From: Bacillota bacterium
GTDB lineage: Bacteria > Bacillota > Clostridia > Lachnospirales > Lachnospiraceae
Assembly: GCA_029224465.1 (NCBI GenBank)
Contig: JAQXUQ010000026.1
Coordinates: forward strand, 1-64,000
Direction of reading: 5' to 3'
DNA: 64,000 nt
Numbering within the stretch: the first letter of the stretch is position 1; each line of letters begins with the position of its first letter. A model generated the notes under the pieces. It worked only from the letters and a program-made list of their open reading frames with translations. It was not told the DNA's origin and did not search any database. Shown here one piece after another: positions 25,420 through 33,974 of the stretch. The translations under genes and the position numbers were made by a program.

Positions 25420-27258
25420 TTATTCAACAGTAACGGACTTGGCCAGATTCCTCGGCTTATCGACATCCAGTCCTTTTGCCACACTGACATAGTATGCCAG
25501 CAGCTGCAGCGGGATGATCGCGACGCTGGTCGCGAAAAGCGGATCCGTCTTCGGAATGTAGACCGTAAAATCAGCCGTATCTTCGATATTATAATTTCCG
25601 TATGTTGTCAGTCCCATCAGATAGCCGCCGCGGCTCTTGACTTCAACCATGTTGCTGACGGTCTTTTCAAACAGAGAAGGCTGTGTCAGTACGCCGACAA
25701 CCAGAGTTCCGTTCTCGATCAGGGAAATCGTGCCGTGTTTGAGCTCTCCTGCCGCATACGCTTCGGAATGAATGTACGAAATTTCCTTGAGCTTTAACGA
25801 GCCTTCAAGAGAGATCGCATAGTCCAGTCCGCGTCCGATGAAGAAAATGTCCTGCGCGTTCGAAAACTTTGCTGCAAACCACTGGATTCTCTCTTTATCA
25901 TCCAGTGCGCGGGAAATCTTCTCCGGCAGTGCCATAATTTCCGTGATCAGCTCCGCGTATCTTGTATCATCAATAACACCGCGCGCATACGCCATCCGGA
26001 CCGCGATGGTATATCCCGCGATCAGCTGCGTGCTGTATGCCTTTGTAGTCGCGACCGCGATTTCCGGCCCTGCCAGCGTGTAGAAGACATGATCCGCTTC
26101 CCGCGCGATCGAGGAGCCGACGACATTGACAATCGCGAGCGTCTTCATGCCAAGCTCCTTTGCAAGGCGAAGCGCGGCCAGAGAGTCGGCGGTTTCTCCG
26201 GACTGGCTGATCACGATCGCCATCGTGCCGTCCGGAACAATCGGATTCCTGTAACGGAACTCACTCGCGAGCTCAATACGGACCGGCACACGGGCAAGCG
26301 ATTCGATGACATACTGGGTCGCCACCGCGACATGATATGCCGAGCCGCAGCCGATGATATAGACCGAGCGCAGGCTCTTCAGCTCTTCATCCGTGATGCC
26401 GCAAGCGGAGAGATCGATTTTGCCGTCCTTGACGACGGAATTGATCGTATCCTTTACGGCCTTCGGCTGCTCGTGGATTTCCTTGAGCATGAAGTGCGGA
26501 TACCCGCCCTTCTCTGCCGCCTTGGCATCCATGGTCACTTCGACGGGTTCCTTCTCGATCTCTTCCTGGTCGATATTGTAGAAGGTAACCTTGTCCGCTT
26601 CAAGTACACCGACTTCCTGGTTGCCGATATAGTACACCTTTCTCGTGTATTTCAGGATCGCAGGGACATCGGAAGCGAGGAAAGTCTCTCCCTTTCCGAC
26701 GCCGATGATCATCGGCGCGTCCTTTCTCGCGACAAAGATCTTACCCGGATAATCCTTGAACATGATTGCAAGGGCATACGTGCCGCGCACACGCATCATC
26801 GTATGCGTAATCGCGTGAACCGGTCCCAGATTGTACTTGCGCATGTAGAACTCGATCAGGTTAATCGCAATCTCGGTGTCCGTATCCGAATAAAACTTAT
26901 ATCCGTGCCGGAGAAGCTTCTCCTTGACATCCTGATAATTCTCGATGATTCCGTTATGTACACCGACGACCGAGCCGTCATTGCTGATATGCGGATGCGC
27001 ATTGTTTTCGGAAGGTTCTCCGTGCGTGGCCCATCTTGTATGTCCGATGCCGCAGCAGCCGGACATGGAAAGGCCGCCGTTCGTCTTCTCGCAGAGAACT
27101 TTGAGTCTTCCTTTCGCCTTCACGATTTCAAAATCGCCGCTGCCGTCCCGCACAGCCAGCCCCGCAGAATCATACCCTCTGTACTCGAGCTTTCCCAGAC
27201 CGTCCAGAAGGATGGGTGCCGCCTGTTTCTTACCTATATATCCGACAATTCCGCACAT
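25420..27258 (-). CDS. glmS: glutamine--fructose-6-phosphate aminotransferase
   Basis: Makes glucosamine-6-phosphate for peptidoglycan and surface sugars. The 612 residues contain the N-terminal class II glutaminase with nucleophile Cys2 (CGIVGYIGKKQ), the HTRWATHGEP and HNGIIENYQ motifs, and two SIS isomerase domains (SQSGETADSLAALR; the C-terminal end KPRNLAKSVTVE is the normal GlmS end). The leader is only about 50 nt, so no glmS ribozyme is present. GGAG precedes the ATG. It is probably transcribed with the upstream glycosyltransferase and downstream relQ-like gene. Confidence 0.97.
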   Translation of the reverse strand: MCGIVGYIGKKQAAPILLDGLGKLEYRGYDSAGLAVRDGSGDFEIVKAKGRLKVLCEKTNGGLSMSGCCGIGHTRWATHGEPSENNAHPHISNDGSVVGVHNGIIENYQDVKEKLLRHGYKFYSDTDTEIAINLIEFYMRKYNLGPVHAITHTMMRVRGTYALAIMFKDYPGKIFVARKDAPMIIGVGKGETFLASDVPAILKYTRKVYYIGNQEVGVLEADKVTFYNIDQEEIEKEPVEVTMDAKAAEKGGYPHFMLKEIHEQPKAVKDTINSVVKDGKIDLSACGITDEELKSLRSVYIIGCGSAYHVAVATQYVIESLARVPVRIELASEFRYRNPIVPDGTMAIVISQSGETADSLAALRLAKELGMKTLAIVNVVGSSIAREADHVFYTLAGPEIAVATTKAYSTQLIAGYTIAVRMAYARGVIDDTRYAELITEIMALPEKISRALDDKERIQWFAAKFSNAQDIFFIGRGLDYAISLEGSLKLKEISYIHSEAYAAGELKHGTISLIENGTLVVGVLTQPSLFEKTVSNMVEVKSRGGYLMGLTTYGNYNIEDTADFTVYIPKTDPLFATSVAIIPLQLLAYYVSVAKGLDVDKPRNLAKSVTVE

Positions 27259-27312
27259 AATTTTTCTCCAGTATCCGTATTTACAAACCGGCAGCCTTCA
27301 CTGCCCTTTCAT

Positions 27313-28302
27313 TTATGATTTTCCGTTTCCCGGGCTCACGGTTTTCCCGGATCTCTTCCAGTATTCTTTATTCGCCGTCAGATGGAGCCGCACAAATTCG
27401 GGGAGTCTTTGATACGCCTTCCCCAGCCGGTATCCTGTAAGGCGGAACGCGCACCGGTACAGGAAAACCGGAATTTCACGGCCGGCTCCATTCTTCCGAA
27501 GATACGCGAGTGTTTCCCGGACATATCTTGCGCCTTCGCCTTCGCTCTTTACACCTTGAAAGATTTCCGGATGATCCGCCTGCGATACGCCAAGATCAAA
27601 ATTACGCCGCAGCTGCGTCATCGCCCCGTAATTATGAGAATGCACAACTCCGGCTTCCGCTTCATATCGGATGGCATAGCCGTGCTGCAGCGCCGTTCCC
27701 GCATAAACCATATCTTCATTGAAGATCGCCGGCTCCGAAAAGCCGCCGAGCTCGTCGAAGATCCGCTTTCTGTACATCGCGCAGACATCCGAACAGAAAT
27801 ACGTCTTGATGCCGAGACGTTCGAAATCCTTCTGCGTTTTTACAGAGGACTTCTCCGGATAATTAAAGCTCCTCGAAAAGCGTTCCGCAGCCGAAGCGTT
27901 TTCCGCGGGGAGCTGCCTCGCGTAAGCCACCGCGGTCTTTTCGTCTTGGGAAAGACCTCCCGCAAGTGCGGAAAGAAGCATTTCGTCCGCAGGTACCGCG
28001 TCCTGCGTCATCATGCAGACAAAGTCCGCGCCGGCGCAGCGGCGCATCCCGAGGTTCCTCGTTCCGGCATGATCGAACTCCTGCCTTTTGATATGTATTA
28101 TATCAAGAAACGGGTACTGCCTGCACAGTTTCTGTTCGTCCGTTCCAAGTACCGAAAGCGTCTCGTCAAAAAGACTCTTCTCCGTATTGATCAGATGCAC
28201 CCGGCGCGGCGGCGTCTTCTGCCTGTGAAGCATCCGAAGGATATCCAGCAGCCGTCCGTCCGGCCGGTACGTCACAAGGACGATATCTATTACATTTTCC
28301 AT
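27313..28302 (-). CDS. GT2-family glycosyltransferase
   Basis: Predicted inverting glycosyltransferase, similar in layout to rhamnosyltransferases; donor and acceptor are unknown. The 329-residue protein begins with the GT-A fold (IDIVLVTYRPDG near 5-16), GTRNLGMRRCAGADFVCMMTQDA (about 79-101, with QDA in place of the DxD) and the acceptor-side DVCAMYRKRIFDELGGF. No membrane segments are seen. The ATG comes only nine bases after a perfect TATAAT and has no ribosome site, so the mRNA may be leaderless. It starts the unit leading to glmS and relQ. Confidence 0.85.
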   Translation of the reverse strand: MENVIDIVLVTYRPDGRLLDILRMLHRQKTPPRRVHLINTEKSLFDETLSVLGTDEQKLCRQYPFLDIIHIKRQEFDHAGTRNLGMRRCAGADFVCMMTQDAVPADEMLLSALAGGLSQDEKTAVAYARQLPAENASAAERFSRSFNYPEKSSVKTQKDFERLGIKTYFCSDVCAMYRKRIFDELGGFSEPAIFNEDMVYAGTALQHGYAIRYEAEAGVVHSHNYGAMTQLRRNFDLGVSQADHPEIFQGVKSEGEGARYVRETLAYLRKNGAGREIPVFLYRCAFRLTGYRLGKAYQRLPEFVRLHLTANKEYWKRSGKTVSPGNGKS

Positions 28303-28311
28303 AATTTATTC

Positions 28312-28340
28312 ATTATAGCAAAACAGTCCCGCAGCCGCAA
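28312..28340 (-). promoter_or_regulatory. sigma-A promoter of the GT2-glmS-relQ unit
   Basis: Minus strand TTGCGG (28335-28340), 17-bp spacer, TATAAT (28312-28317). The start codon lies only nine bases beyond the -10 box. Confidence 0.55.
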
Positions 28341-28357
28341 TCTTGCCGCCCCGCGGC

Positions 28358-28384
28358 AAAAAGGGAGAGCCCGCCGGCTCTCCC
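28358..28384 (-). terminator. terminator of the LCP gene
   Basis: GGGAGAGCC (28363-28371) pairs perfectly with GGCTCTCCC (28376-28384), 4-nt loop, followed on the minus strand by TTTTT. Confidence 0.85.
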
Positions 28385-28430
28385 CGTAAGATTTGATATC
28401 GGATGATCTTTGTTTTGTCTGCCGCAGGCG

Positions 28431-29912
28431 TCATACGTGATCGGCATCGGTCATCTGCTCCGCCTGTGCTCCGGAAGTATCCGATTCAATGACCTTGCTG
28501 TACTGATCCACCTTGTCGGAAACATCGTAAGCACTGTCGTCAAACAGGAACTGATGGAGCCACTTTACGTTTTCGGAAAGCGTTTCCGGAATGACGCAGT
28601 CTCCCTTCGCGCCTCCCAGGTTCGCCTGAATCCGCAGGTTTTCCTGCGGGAAGCCGTTCTGCATGGTGTCGATGCTGTCTTCCGCCTCCACCGTGTAATT
28701 TGCGATATTGCTGACATCTTTGACCATGTCCGAAACGTCCATGGAGGTATAGATTTCCTTGAACGCGCTGTTCATGATTTCGGTAAGCTGCGAGACATTG
28801 GCTTGTTTTGCCTTATCAACAGTCGCATAAATGACCGCGCGCTGTCTTGCGGCGCGTTTGTAATCCCAGCCTCTCGTGTAACGGATGCGGCAGTACGCCG
28901 TCGCCTGCAGTCCGTCCAGTGTCTGCAGTCCCGGCTGCGTCACCTCGGTGTACTTCATTCCGAGTTCCTGCGCCATGGTCGACTGGTAGTTGTTCAGGTG
29001 CGAGATTTCGTCTTCCTCGACATTGATCTGAATGCCGCCGAGCGCGTTAATGACATCGGTCAGTCCGCCGAATCCGATCGTGACAAAGTCCGTAATATTC
29101 AGATCGAGATTCTCATTGAGCATGTTGATTGCCTGCTCGGGGCCACCCTGCGCGTAAGCCGCATTGCATTTATTGTAGACATCGTTTCCGATATTCAGAT
29201 ACGTGTCGCGGTATACCGATACCAGCTTGACCTTTCCGGTCTCCTGATTGATCGAGCAGATGATGATCGAGTCGCTTCGTGTATTCTTGTTCAGCTCACC
29301 TTTCGTGGAGTCCACGCCGAAGAACGCGATGTTGCGGTAGCCTTTCATGGCGCCGCTCTCGGCGCTTTCCTTCGCTTCATCACTGACGTTCTGCTCGATT
29401 TTCGCGTCCTGCAGATTGACCTTGCCGACCTTGGAAAGCTGTGTGACCGCGTACAGGATGCCGATTACGAGAACGAGAACCGCGGCTTCAACGATAAAGA
29501 GGATAATCTTCTTTCTGCTGTTCCTGCCGCTTCCTGAGTCTCTCCCGTTCCTTCGCGCCGTGCCGGCCTTTCGGCTCTTTGCACTCGTGCGTCTTTTATA
29601 ATCGTCATCATACCCGTCATCGTACCGGCTCTCGTACCCGTCGTCATACCGGTCATCGTAAGGTTCGTCATACCGCTCGTCATAGCGGCCGCCGTATTCG
29701 TCATCATCTGCGTATCTTCCGCCGGAAGCGCCGTCGTAGCGGTCATCATCATAGCTGTCCTGATATCCGCCGTCCGCGCCGTAGCCGTCGTCGTATCCGG
29801 CATTGCCATAGCCATCGTCATAACGGTCATCATAGCCGTCCGCGCCATAGCCGTCGTCATATGCGTCATAACGATCATAAGGATCGTTATATCTGTTATT
29901 TCGCCTGGACAT
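28431..29912 (-). CDS. LytR-CpsA-Psr (LCP) family wall polymer ligase
   Basis: LCP enzymes move lipid-linked anionic or capsular polymers onto peptidoglycan at the outer membrane face. The 493 residues consist of a disordered cytoplasmic tail (1-110) almost wholly of Y/D/G/R repeats of the form YDDGYG/YDDRYDD, a basic stretch (about 106-134), one membrane helix (about 134-158) and the extracellular LCP domain (about 190-370: FFGVDSTKGE, NTRSDSIIICSIN, VSVYRDTYLNI, VTIGFGGLTDVINALGG, YCRIRYTRGWDYKRAARQR). The C-terminal about 110 residues are a weakly conserved extension. It has its own promoter and terminator and sits beside the polysaccharide export locus, whose product it probably anchors. 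Confidence 0.93.
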   Translation of the reverse strand: MSRRNNRYNDPYDRYDAYDDGYGADGYDDRYDDGYGNAGYDDGYGADGGYQDSYDDDRYDGASGGRYADDDEYGGRYDERYDEPYDDRYDDGYESRYDDGYDDDYKRRTSAKSRKAGTARRNGRDSGSGRNSRKKIILFIVEAAVLVLVIGILYAVTQLSKVGKVNLQDAKIEQNVSDEAKESAESGAMKGYRNIAFFGVDSTKGELNKNTRSDSIIICSINQETGKVKLVSVYRDTYLNIGNDVYNKCNAAYAQGGPEQAINMLNENLDLNITDFVTIGFGGLTDVINALGGIQINVEEDEISHLNNYQSTMAQELGMKYTEVTQPGLQTLDGLQATAYCRIRYTRGWDYKRAARQRAVIYATVDKAKQANVSQLTEIMNSAFKEIYTSMDVSDMVKDVSNIANYTVEAEDSIDTMQNGFPQENLRIQANLGGAKGDCVIPETLSENVKWLHQFLFDDSAYDVSDKVDQYSKVIESDTSGAQAEQMTDADHV

Positions 29913-29955
29913 GTTCCCTCCAAATATAGGTCTTTAAACAAACACACGTCCCATT

Positions 29956-29984
29956 ATTTTATCGCTACTGCAAGAATATGGCAA
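29956..29984 (-). promoter_or_regulatory. sigma-A promoter of the LCP gene
   Basis: Minus strand TTGCCA (29979-29984), 17-bp spacer, TAAAAT (29956-29961), about 45 bp before the LCP start codon and immediately after the terminator of the polysaccharide operon. Confidence 0.6.
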
Positions 29985-30033
29985 CAAAAAGAAAAAACAC
30001 GGCAGCAGCCTTTGTCTGGCGGGCCTGCCGCCG
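29985..30033 (-). terminator. terminator of the polysaccharide operon
   Basis: CGGCAGCAG (30000-30008) pairs with CTGCCGCCG (30025-30033) with one G-T pair, 16-nt loop. On the minus strand it runs into TTTTTTCTTTTTG, 6 bp after the stop of the last gene. Confidence 0.75.
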
Positions 30034-30039
30034 CGCCTC

Positions 30040-31464
30040 TCAGTACGCGTTTTTATTGACGAAACCTTTGAAAATGGTAAGAAACAGGATCTTGAAATCA
30101 AGCCCGAGGCTCCAGTTCTCGATATAGAAGATGTCATACTCAATCCGCTTACGGATTGACGTATCTCCTCTGTAGCCGTTGACCTGTGCCCAGCCGGTGA
30201 TTCCGGGGCGGACCTGATGCTTGACCATGTATCTTGGAATTTCTTCCTTGAACTTTTCGACAAACTGCGGACGCTCCGGCCGCGGTCCGACAAGGCTCAT
30301 CTTCCCCATCAGCACATTGAAAAACTGCGGCATCTCATCGATGCTCGTTCTTCTGAGAAAGCTGCCGAACTTCGTGACGCGGCAGTCTCCGCGCGTCGTC
30401 CAGCCTTTCTTCTCTTCCTCCGGGCTCTGCACGCGCATCGTGCGGAACTTATACATCGTGAACGGCTTGGAGTGGAGACCGATTCTGGTCTGCTTGTAAA
30501 TGACAGGGCCCTTGCTGCTGCATCTTGTACCGATCGCCGCGAAAATCATCACCGGAGAGAACAGCACAATGCAGAAAATCGACCCCAGAATATCAACAAG
30601 GCGCTTTAGCAGCGCGTTCCAGGTATTCGAAAGCGGGACATACCGGATGTTGATGACCGGCAGTCCCATCAGGTCCTCAGTGTACGGTTTGGAAGGGAAG
30701 AGCGAATTATAGTCCGGGATGAACTTGGTATGGACGCCGGATTTCTCGCACTGATCGACGATGCCTTCGAGCTTTTCATAGTCGGTCAGTGAAAGCGTGA
30801 TCGCGATTTCATCGAGTTTGTTTTCCGGGAGAATGTACTGCAGATTGTCGAGCGTGCCGAGAACCTTGACCCCTTTGTAGGTAGTCCCGCGCGGCACATG
30901 GTCATCCAGAATGCCATGCACGACATAGCCCCACTGCGCGTTCGCGCTGATTCTGTCAAGATATGCCTCCGCCGCGCGCGAATATCCGATGAGGAGCATG
31001 TGCTTGAGATTATTGCCTCTTCTTCTGATATAATACAGCGTCTTTCTGACCAGATAGCGGTACAGGATGGTCAGCGTCATATTGATCAGATAAAACAGCG
31101 CAATAAAGGTACGGGAGAAGTTGACAACCCTGCTGTATCTTGTACTGAGCAGGAAGAAAGCCACCATGACAATCGCGATGCCGACGGTATTGGCTTTTAT
31201 GATCCCCCAGATTTCCGTGCGGATTCTGGTGGAGCGCTTGGATGAATAGAGATTATAGATCGAATACAGGACAAGATAGCCGGGGACAATGAAATAGAGC
31301 GCGGAAAAGTACGTCTGCGCGGGCAGCGCCGTCACACCGGGTGTCGTGTCTGCCCACGGGGTCATGAACTTGATGGCCCAGGCAAGCATAAAGCTTGCGG
31401 CGACGACCATCCCGTCCAGCACGACGTGCATTCTGTTGAAAAAGATCTGATTGTCCTTGATCAT
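30040..31464 (-). CDS. polyprenyl-phosphate hexose-1-phosphate transferase (WcaJ/CpsE type)
   Basis: Starts polysaccharide chains by moving a hexose-1-phosphate (usually glucose) from UDP-sugar to undecaprenyl phosphate. The 474-residue protein has four or five N-terminal membrane helices (about 10-130), a CoA-binding-like cytosolic region ([25 protein letters not shown]), another membrane segment near 285 and the catalytic domain ([68 protein letters not shown], and the terminal [13 protein letters not shown]). It is the last gene of the operon before a terminator. Only a weak ribosome site is seen. Sugar identity is inferred. Confidence 0.93.
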   Translation of the reverse strand: MIKDNQIFFNRMHVVLDGMVVAASFMLAWAIKFMTPWADTTPGVTALPAQTYFSALYFIVPGYLVLYSIYNLYSSKRSTRIRTEIWGIIKANTVGIAIVMVAFFLLSTRYSRVVNFSRTFIALFYLINMTLTILYRYLVRKTLYYIRRRGNNLKHMLLIGYSRAAEAYLDRISANAQWGYVVHGILDDHVPRGTTYKGVKVLGTLDNLQYILPENKLDEIAITLSLTDYEKLEGIVDQCEKSGVHTKFIPDYNSLFPSKPYTEDLMGLPVINIRYVPLSNTWNALLKRLVDILGSIFCIVLFSPVMIFAAIGTRCSSKGPVIYKQTRIGLHSKPFTMYKFRTMRVQSPEEEKKGWTTRGDCRVTKFGSFLRRTSIDEMPQFFNVLMGKMSLVGPRPERPQFVEKFKEEIPRYMVKHQVRPGITGWAQVNGYRGDTSIRKRIEYDIFYIENWSLGLDFKILFLTIFKGFVNKNAY

Positions 31465-31526
31465 GCCTTATTGTTCCACTGCCGGCAGCTGCCTGCAGAT
31501 TCCTTCCGGTTTAGAATAAGCGGCGC

Positions 31527-32612
31527 TCAGTCCTTCAGGCGCCTTGCGCAGTTCATCCAGAGCTGTCCCTGAATGCGCAGATAATTCGGCAGGTTCGAAA
31601 ACGCAAACGGCACTTTTCCGCCAATGTACAGCGGAAGGATATGATCCAGCTCTTCACTACCGTCAATTGCCGCTTCTTCGCATATGCTGTCTTTGCGGTA
31701 AGGAAGACCGGCCGAAAGAAAAAGATCCCGTTCCTTCGCCATTTCCTTCAGATATTTCCCGCGGCGCAGCCCCTGCGTGTATGCCTCTCCGAGCCCTTTT
31801 CTCTTGAAATAAGTCTCTTTGATCAGCCTGCCGAGCCCGATGAGAGGCGCATTGAGCACGTATTGGAGCGCGGGCATGTTTTTATACAGAAGATACGCAT
31901 TATTGCCGGACGCCATGGACTCCTTGAACGGATTGTGCACCGAGCCGGAGGAGGCGCTGCCCGCGTGATAGACAATGGCTTTCGGCGCGTACAGATTTCT
32001 GTAACCGTAAATCGCGGCGCGGTAGCCGATGTCCACATCCTCGAGATAACAGTAGTGACGCTCATCGAACAGACCAATGCGGTCAAAAACCGACATGCGG
32101 TAAATCGCGGCACCTGCGCAGGCGGAAAAAATTTCGCCCGCTGTATTATAATGGTCCCTGCTCCTGGCCTTGCCTCTGGCAAATGCCCAGCCGAGCGCGC
32201 AGTACAGATCGCCCGCGTCGTCGATCACTGCAGGGTCCTTCAGAGACAGCATTTTTGCCTGTGCGCTGAATGCCCGCTGATTCTGCACAATCGCGGTATA
32301 CAGCTCTTCGACGAAGCGCGGATCGGCCTTCGTATCATTGTTGAGAAGAATCACATACGGCGTTTTCGTCAGATGCAGCCCGCAGTTCACCGCGTGGCAG
32401 AAGCCGGTATTGGCTTCCAGCCGGTAAAGCAGCACCTGCGGATACTTCTCCCTGACGCTCTCGCAGCTTCCGTCCGTGGAATGATTGTCCACGACAATAA
32501 TCTTCGGCACAAAAGTTCCCGCAAGCAGAGAATCTATGCAGTCTTCAATATACTGCAGCCCGTTGTAATTCGGTATCACAACAGTGATGAGACCCGTTTT
32601 CGATATTCCCAT
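31527..32612 (-). CDS. GT2-family glycosyltransferase (rhamnosyltransferase-like)
   Basis: Single-domain 361-residue GT-A enzyme. VVIPNYNGLQYIEDCIDSLL (about 11-30), VVDNHSTDGS, the nucleotide-metal LLNNDTKADP (about 99-108), and the RIGLFDERHYCYLEDVDIGYRA acceptor-side motif match WbbL-like rhamnosyltransferases. GGTGGAG precedes the ATG, which follows the stop of the upstream glycosyltransferase by 1 bp. It is cytosolic or membrane-peripheral. The linkage made is not predictable. Confidence 0.9.
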   Translation of the reverse strand: MGISKTGLITVVIPNYNGLQYIEDCIDSLLAGTFVPKIIVVDNHSTDGSCESVREKYPQVLLYRLEANTGFCHAVNCGLHLTKTPYVILLNNDTKADPRFVEELYTAIVQNQRAFSAQAKMLSLKDPAVIDDAGDLYCALGWAFARGKARSRDHYNTAGEIFSACAGAAIYRMSVFDRIGLFDERHYCYLEDVDIGYRAAIYGYRNLYAPKAIVYHAGSASSGSVHNPFKESMASGNNAYLLYKNMPALQYVLNAPLIGLGRLIKETYFKRKGLGEAYTQGLRRGKYLKEMAKERDLFLSAGLPYRKDSICEEAAIDGSEELDHILPLYIGGKVPFAFSNLPNYLRIQGQLWMNCARRLKD

Positions 32613-32613
32613 T

Positions 32614-33960
32614 TTACTCCACCTTCCGCGTCATGGAAGGATCAAAGACCACCAGATACCCCATGTTCCTTGCCTGCCGGCAGAATTCCAGCGACTGCAG
32701 GGTCAGGACTCTTCTGTCTCCCTTTTTCATGATATGCGATTCATATTCCGAATTGAAAACGGTCTGGTAGAGCGGTCGCAGCTCCTCCCGGATCTGCATG
32801 CAGCGCACATCCACGGCCGCCGCGTCCTGCACCGAATCCGCGCGGTGGGCGGGTCCGCTCTCCATCACATGCATGCCGGCAAAACAAACCGTGCCGTCCT
32901 CCTGCATCATGCCGCCGATGATCCTGTTTTTCCGGTTTAATACCTTGCCGCCGACGGCGCCCACGTCCGGCCTCGCGGTAAAGATATCCGGATGGTAGGT
33001 CACGCTGTAAAAGCCCCTGTGCCTGCCTTCCGCGACGTCCGCGGTGATGCCGCAGGAGTGCAGATAGCTCTCCAGCGCGCGTTTTCCGGCTTCATAAGCA
33101 TAGTTTTTACTGTCCGGATTTCCGGCTGTCGATCCCCTGTGCATGCGCCAGTGGTAAAGCACCTTCGGCACATGGCAGACACAGGACCAGGGTGCGCGGA
33201 GAATCAGGTCATAATCCTGCGCGCCGTCGTATTCGCTGCGAAGCCGCAGCGCGAGGAACAGCTCCCTCTTCATCACAAACAGATGACAGATATAATTGTT
33301 CGTCAGAAGGTAGTCCGCGTTGAAGTCCGGCTTGATATTCGGTTCGAAGAAATGCCGCGCCGTCTCATCGCATTTGTCTTCATCGGTATAAACGATCTCC
33401 GGCTGCTTCCGCATCAGCACTTTCGTCACTTCGCAGCACGCGTCCGGCGTTAAAAGATCATCGTAGTCAAGCAGCGCGATATAATCTCCGGCAGCGTGCC
33501 CGGCTGCCGCGTTCGTATTGCGCGAAATGCCGCCGTTGCGCGGGAGACGGTAGTAGTGAATGCGTCCGTCTTCAAAAGAGTCTGCAATCTTTTCTGCCAC
33601 AGTCCCGAATCCGGCTTCCCCGGAGGAGCTGCTGTCCGGATCACTTCCATCCGCAAGAATCACCTCGAAGTTGCCGAATGTCTGCCCGAGCACCGAAGAG
33701 AGCATCTCACGCAGAAACGTTTCATTCGGATTATAGAGTGGAACGAGGAAACTGATGAGGGGCAGATGAATGTTCGCGTCTTCCAGCGCCGCACGGTACG
33801 CGGAACGCTGTTTCTCCAAATCGGCAAGAGCCGGCGCCTCATAGGAATATGAAGTGCCGGTTCTTTCCCGCAGCCGTTCTCTGGCCGCGTAAAATGTGTC
33901 CGCGAGGCCGTTGCGCCCCGCGTATCGTATTGTTTTCCGGATATCGTCTAGAAAAGACAT
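32614..33960 (-). CDS. GT2-family glycosyltransferase with remnant second domain
   Basis: The 448 residues start with a conserved N-terminal linker and a full GT-A domain (ISFLVPLYNPNETFLREML, ADGSDPDSS, GGISRNTNAAAG, and the metal-binding DYDD near residue 168). They continue with the WRMHRGSTAGN motif shared with the 675-residue enzyme of this operon. That enzyme has a complete second GT-A domain; here only its later part is seen (VGAVGGKVL, FAGMHV, and EFCRQARNMGYLVVFDP), with the nucleotide-binding half missing. The frame is intact, so this is a shortened protein rather than a frameshift. AAAGGTAACG precedes the ATG. Confidence 0.87.
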   Translation of the reverse strand: MSFLDDIRKTIRYAGRNGLADTFYAARERLRERTGTSYSYEAPALADLEKQRSAYRAALEDANIHLPLISFLVPLYNPNETFLREMLSSVLGQTFGNFEVILADGSDPDSSSSGEAGFGTVAEKIADSFEDGRIHYYRLPRNGGISRNTNAAAGHAAGDYIALLDYDDLLTPDACCEVTKVLMRKQPEIVYTDEDKCDETARHFFEPNIKPDFNADYLLTNNYICHLFVMKRELFLALRLRSEYDGAQDYDLILRAPWSCVCHVPKVLYHWRMHRGSTAGNPDSKNYAYEAGKRALESYLHSCGITADVAEGRHRGFYSVTYHPDIFTARPDVGAVGGKVLNRKNRIIGGMMQEDGTVCFAGMHVMESGPAHRADSVQDAAAVDVRCMQIREELRPLYQTVFNSEYESHIMKKGDRRVLTLQSLEFCRQARNMGYLVVFDPSMTRKVE

Positions 33961-33974
33961 AAGCCGCGTTACCT

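Noticed and set aside
27259-27312. glmS ribozyme
   Set aside because: The leader between genes is only 54 bp and shows no ribozyme core.
26089-27318. 409-codon plus-strand frame opposite glmS
   Set aside because: Shadow of glmS with arginine/histidine/aspartate-rich composition and no domain.
31641-32732. 363-codon plus-strand frame opposite a glycosyltransferase
   Set aside because: Antisense shadow without a ribosome site.
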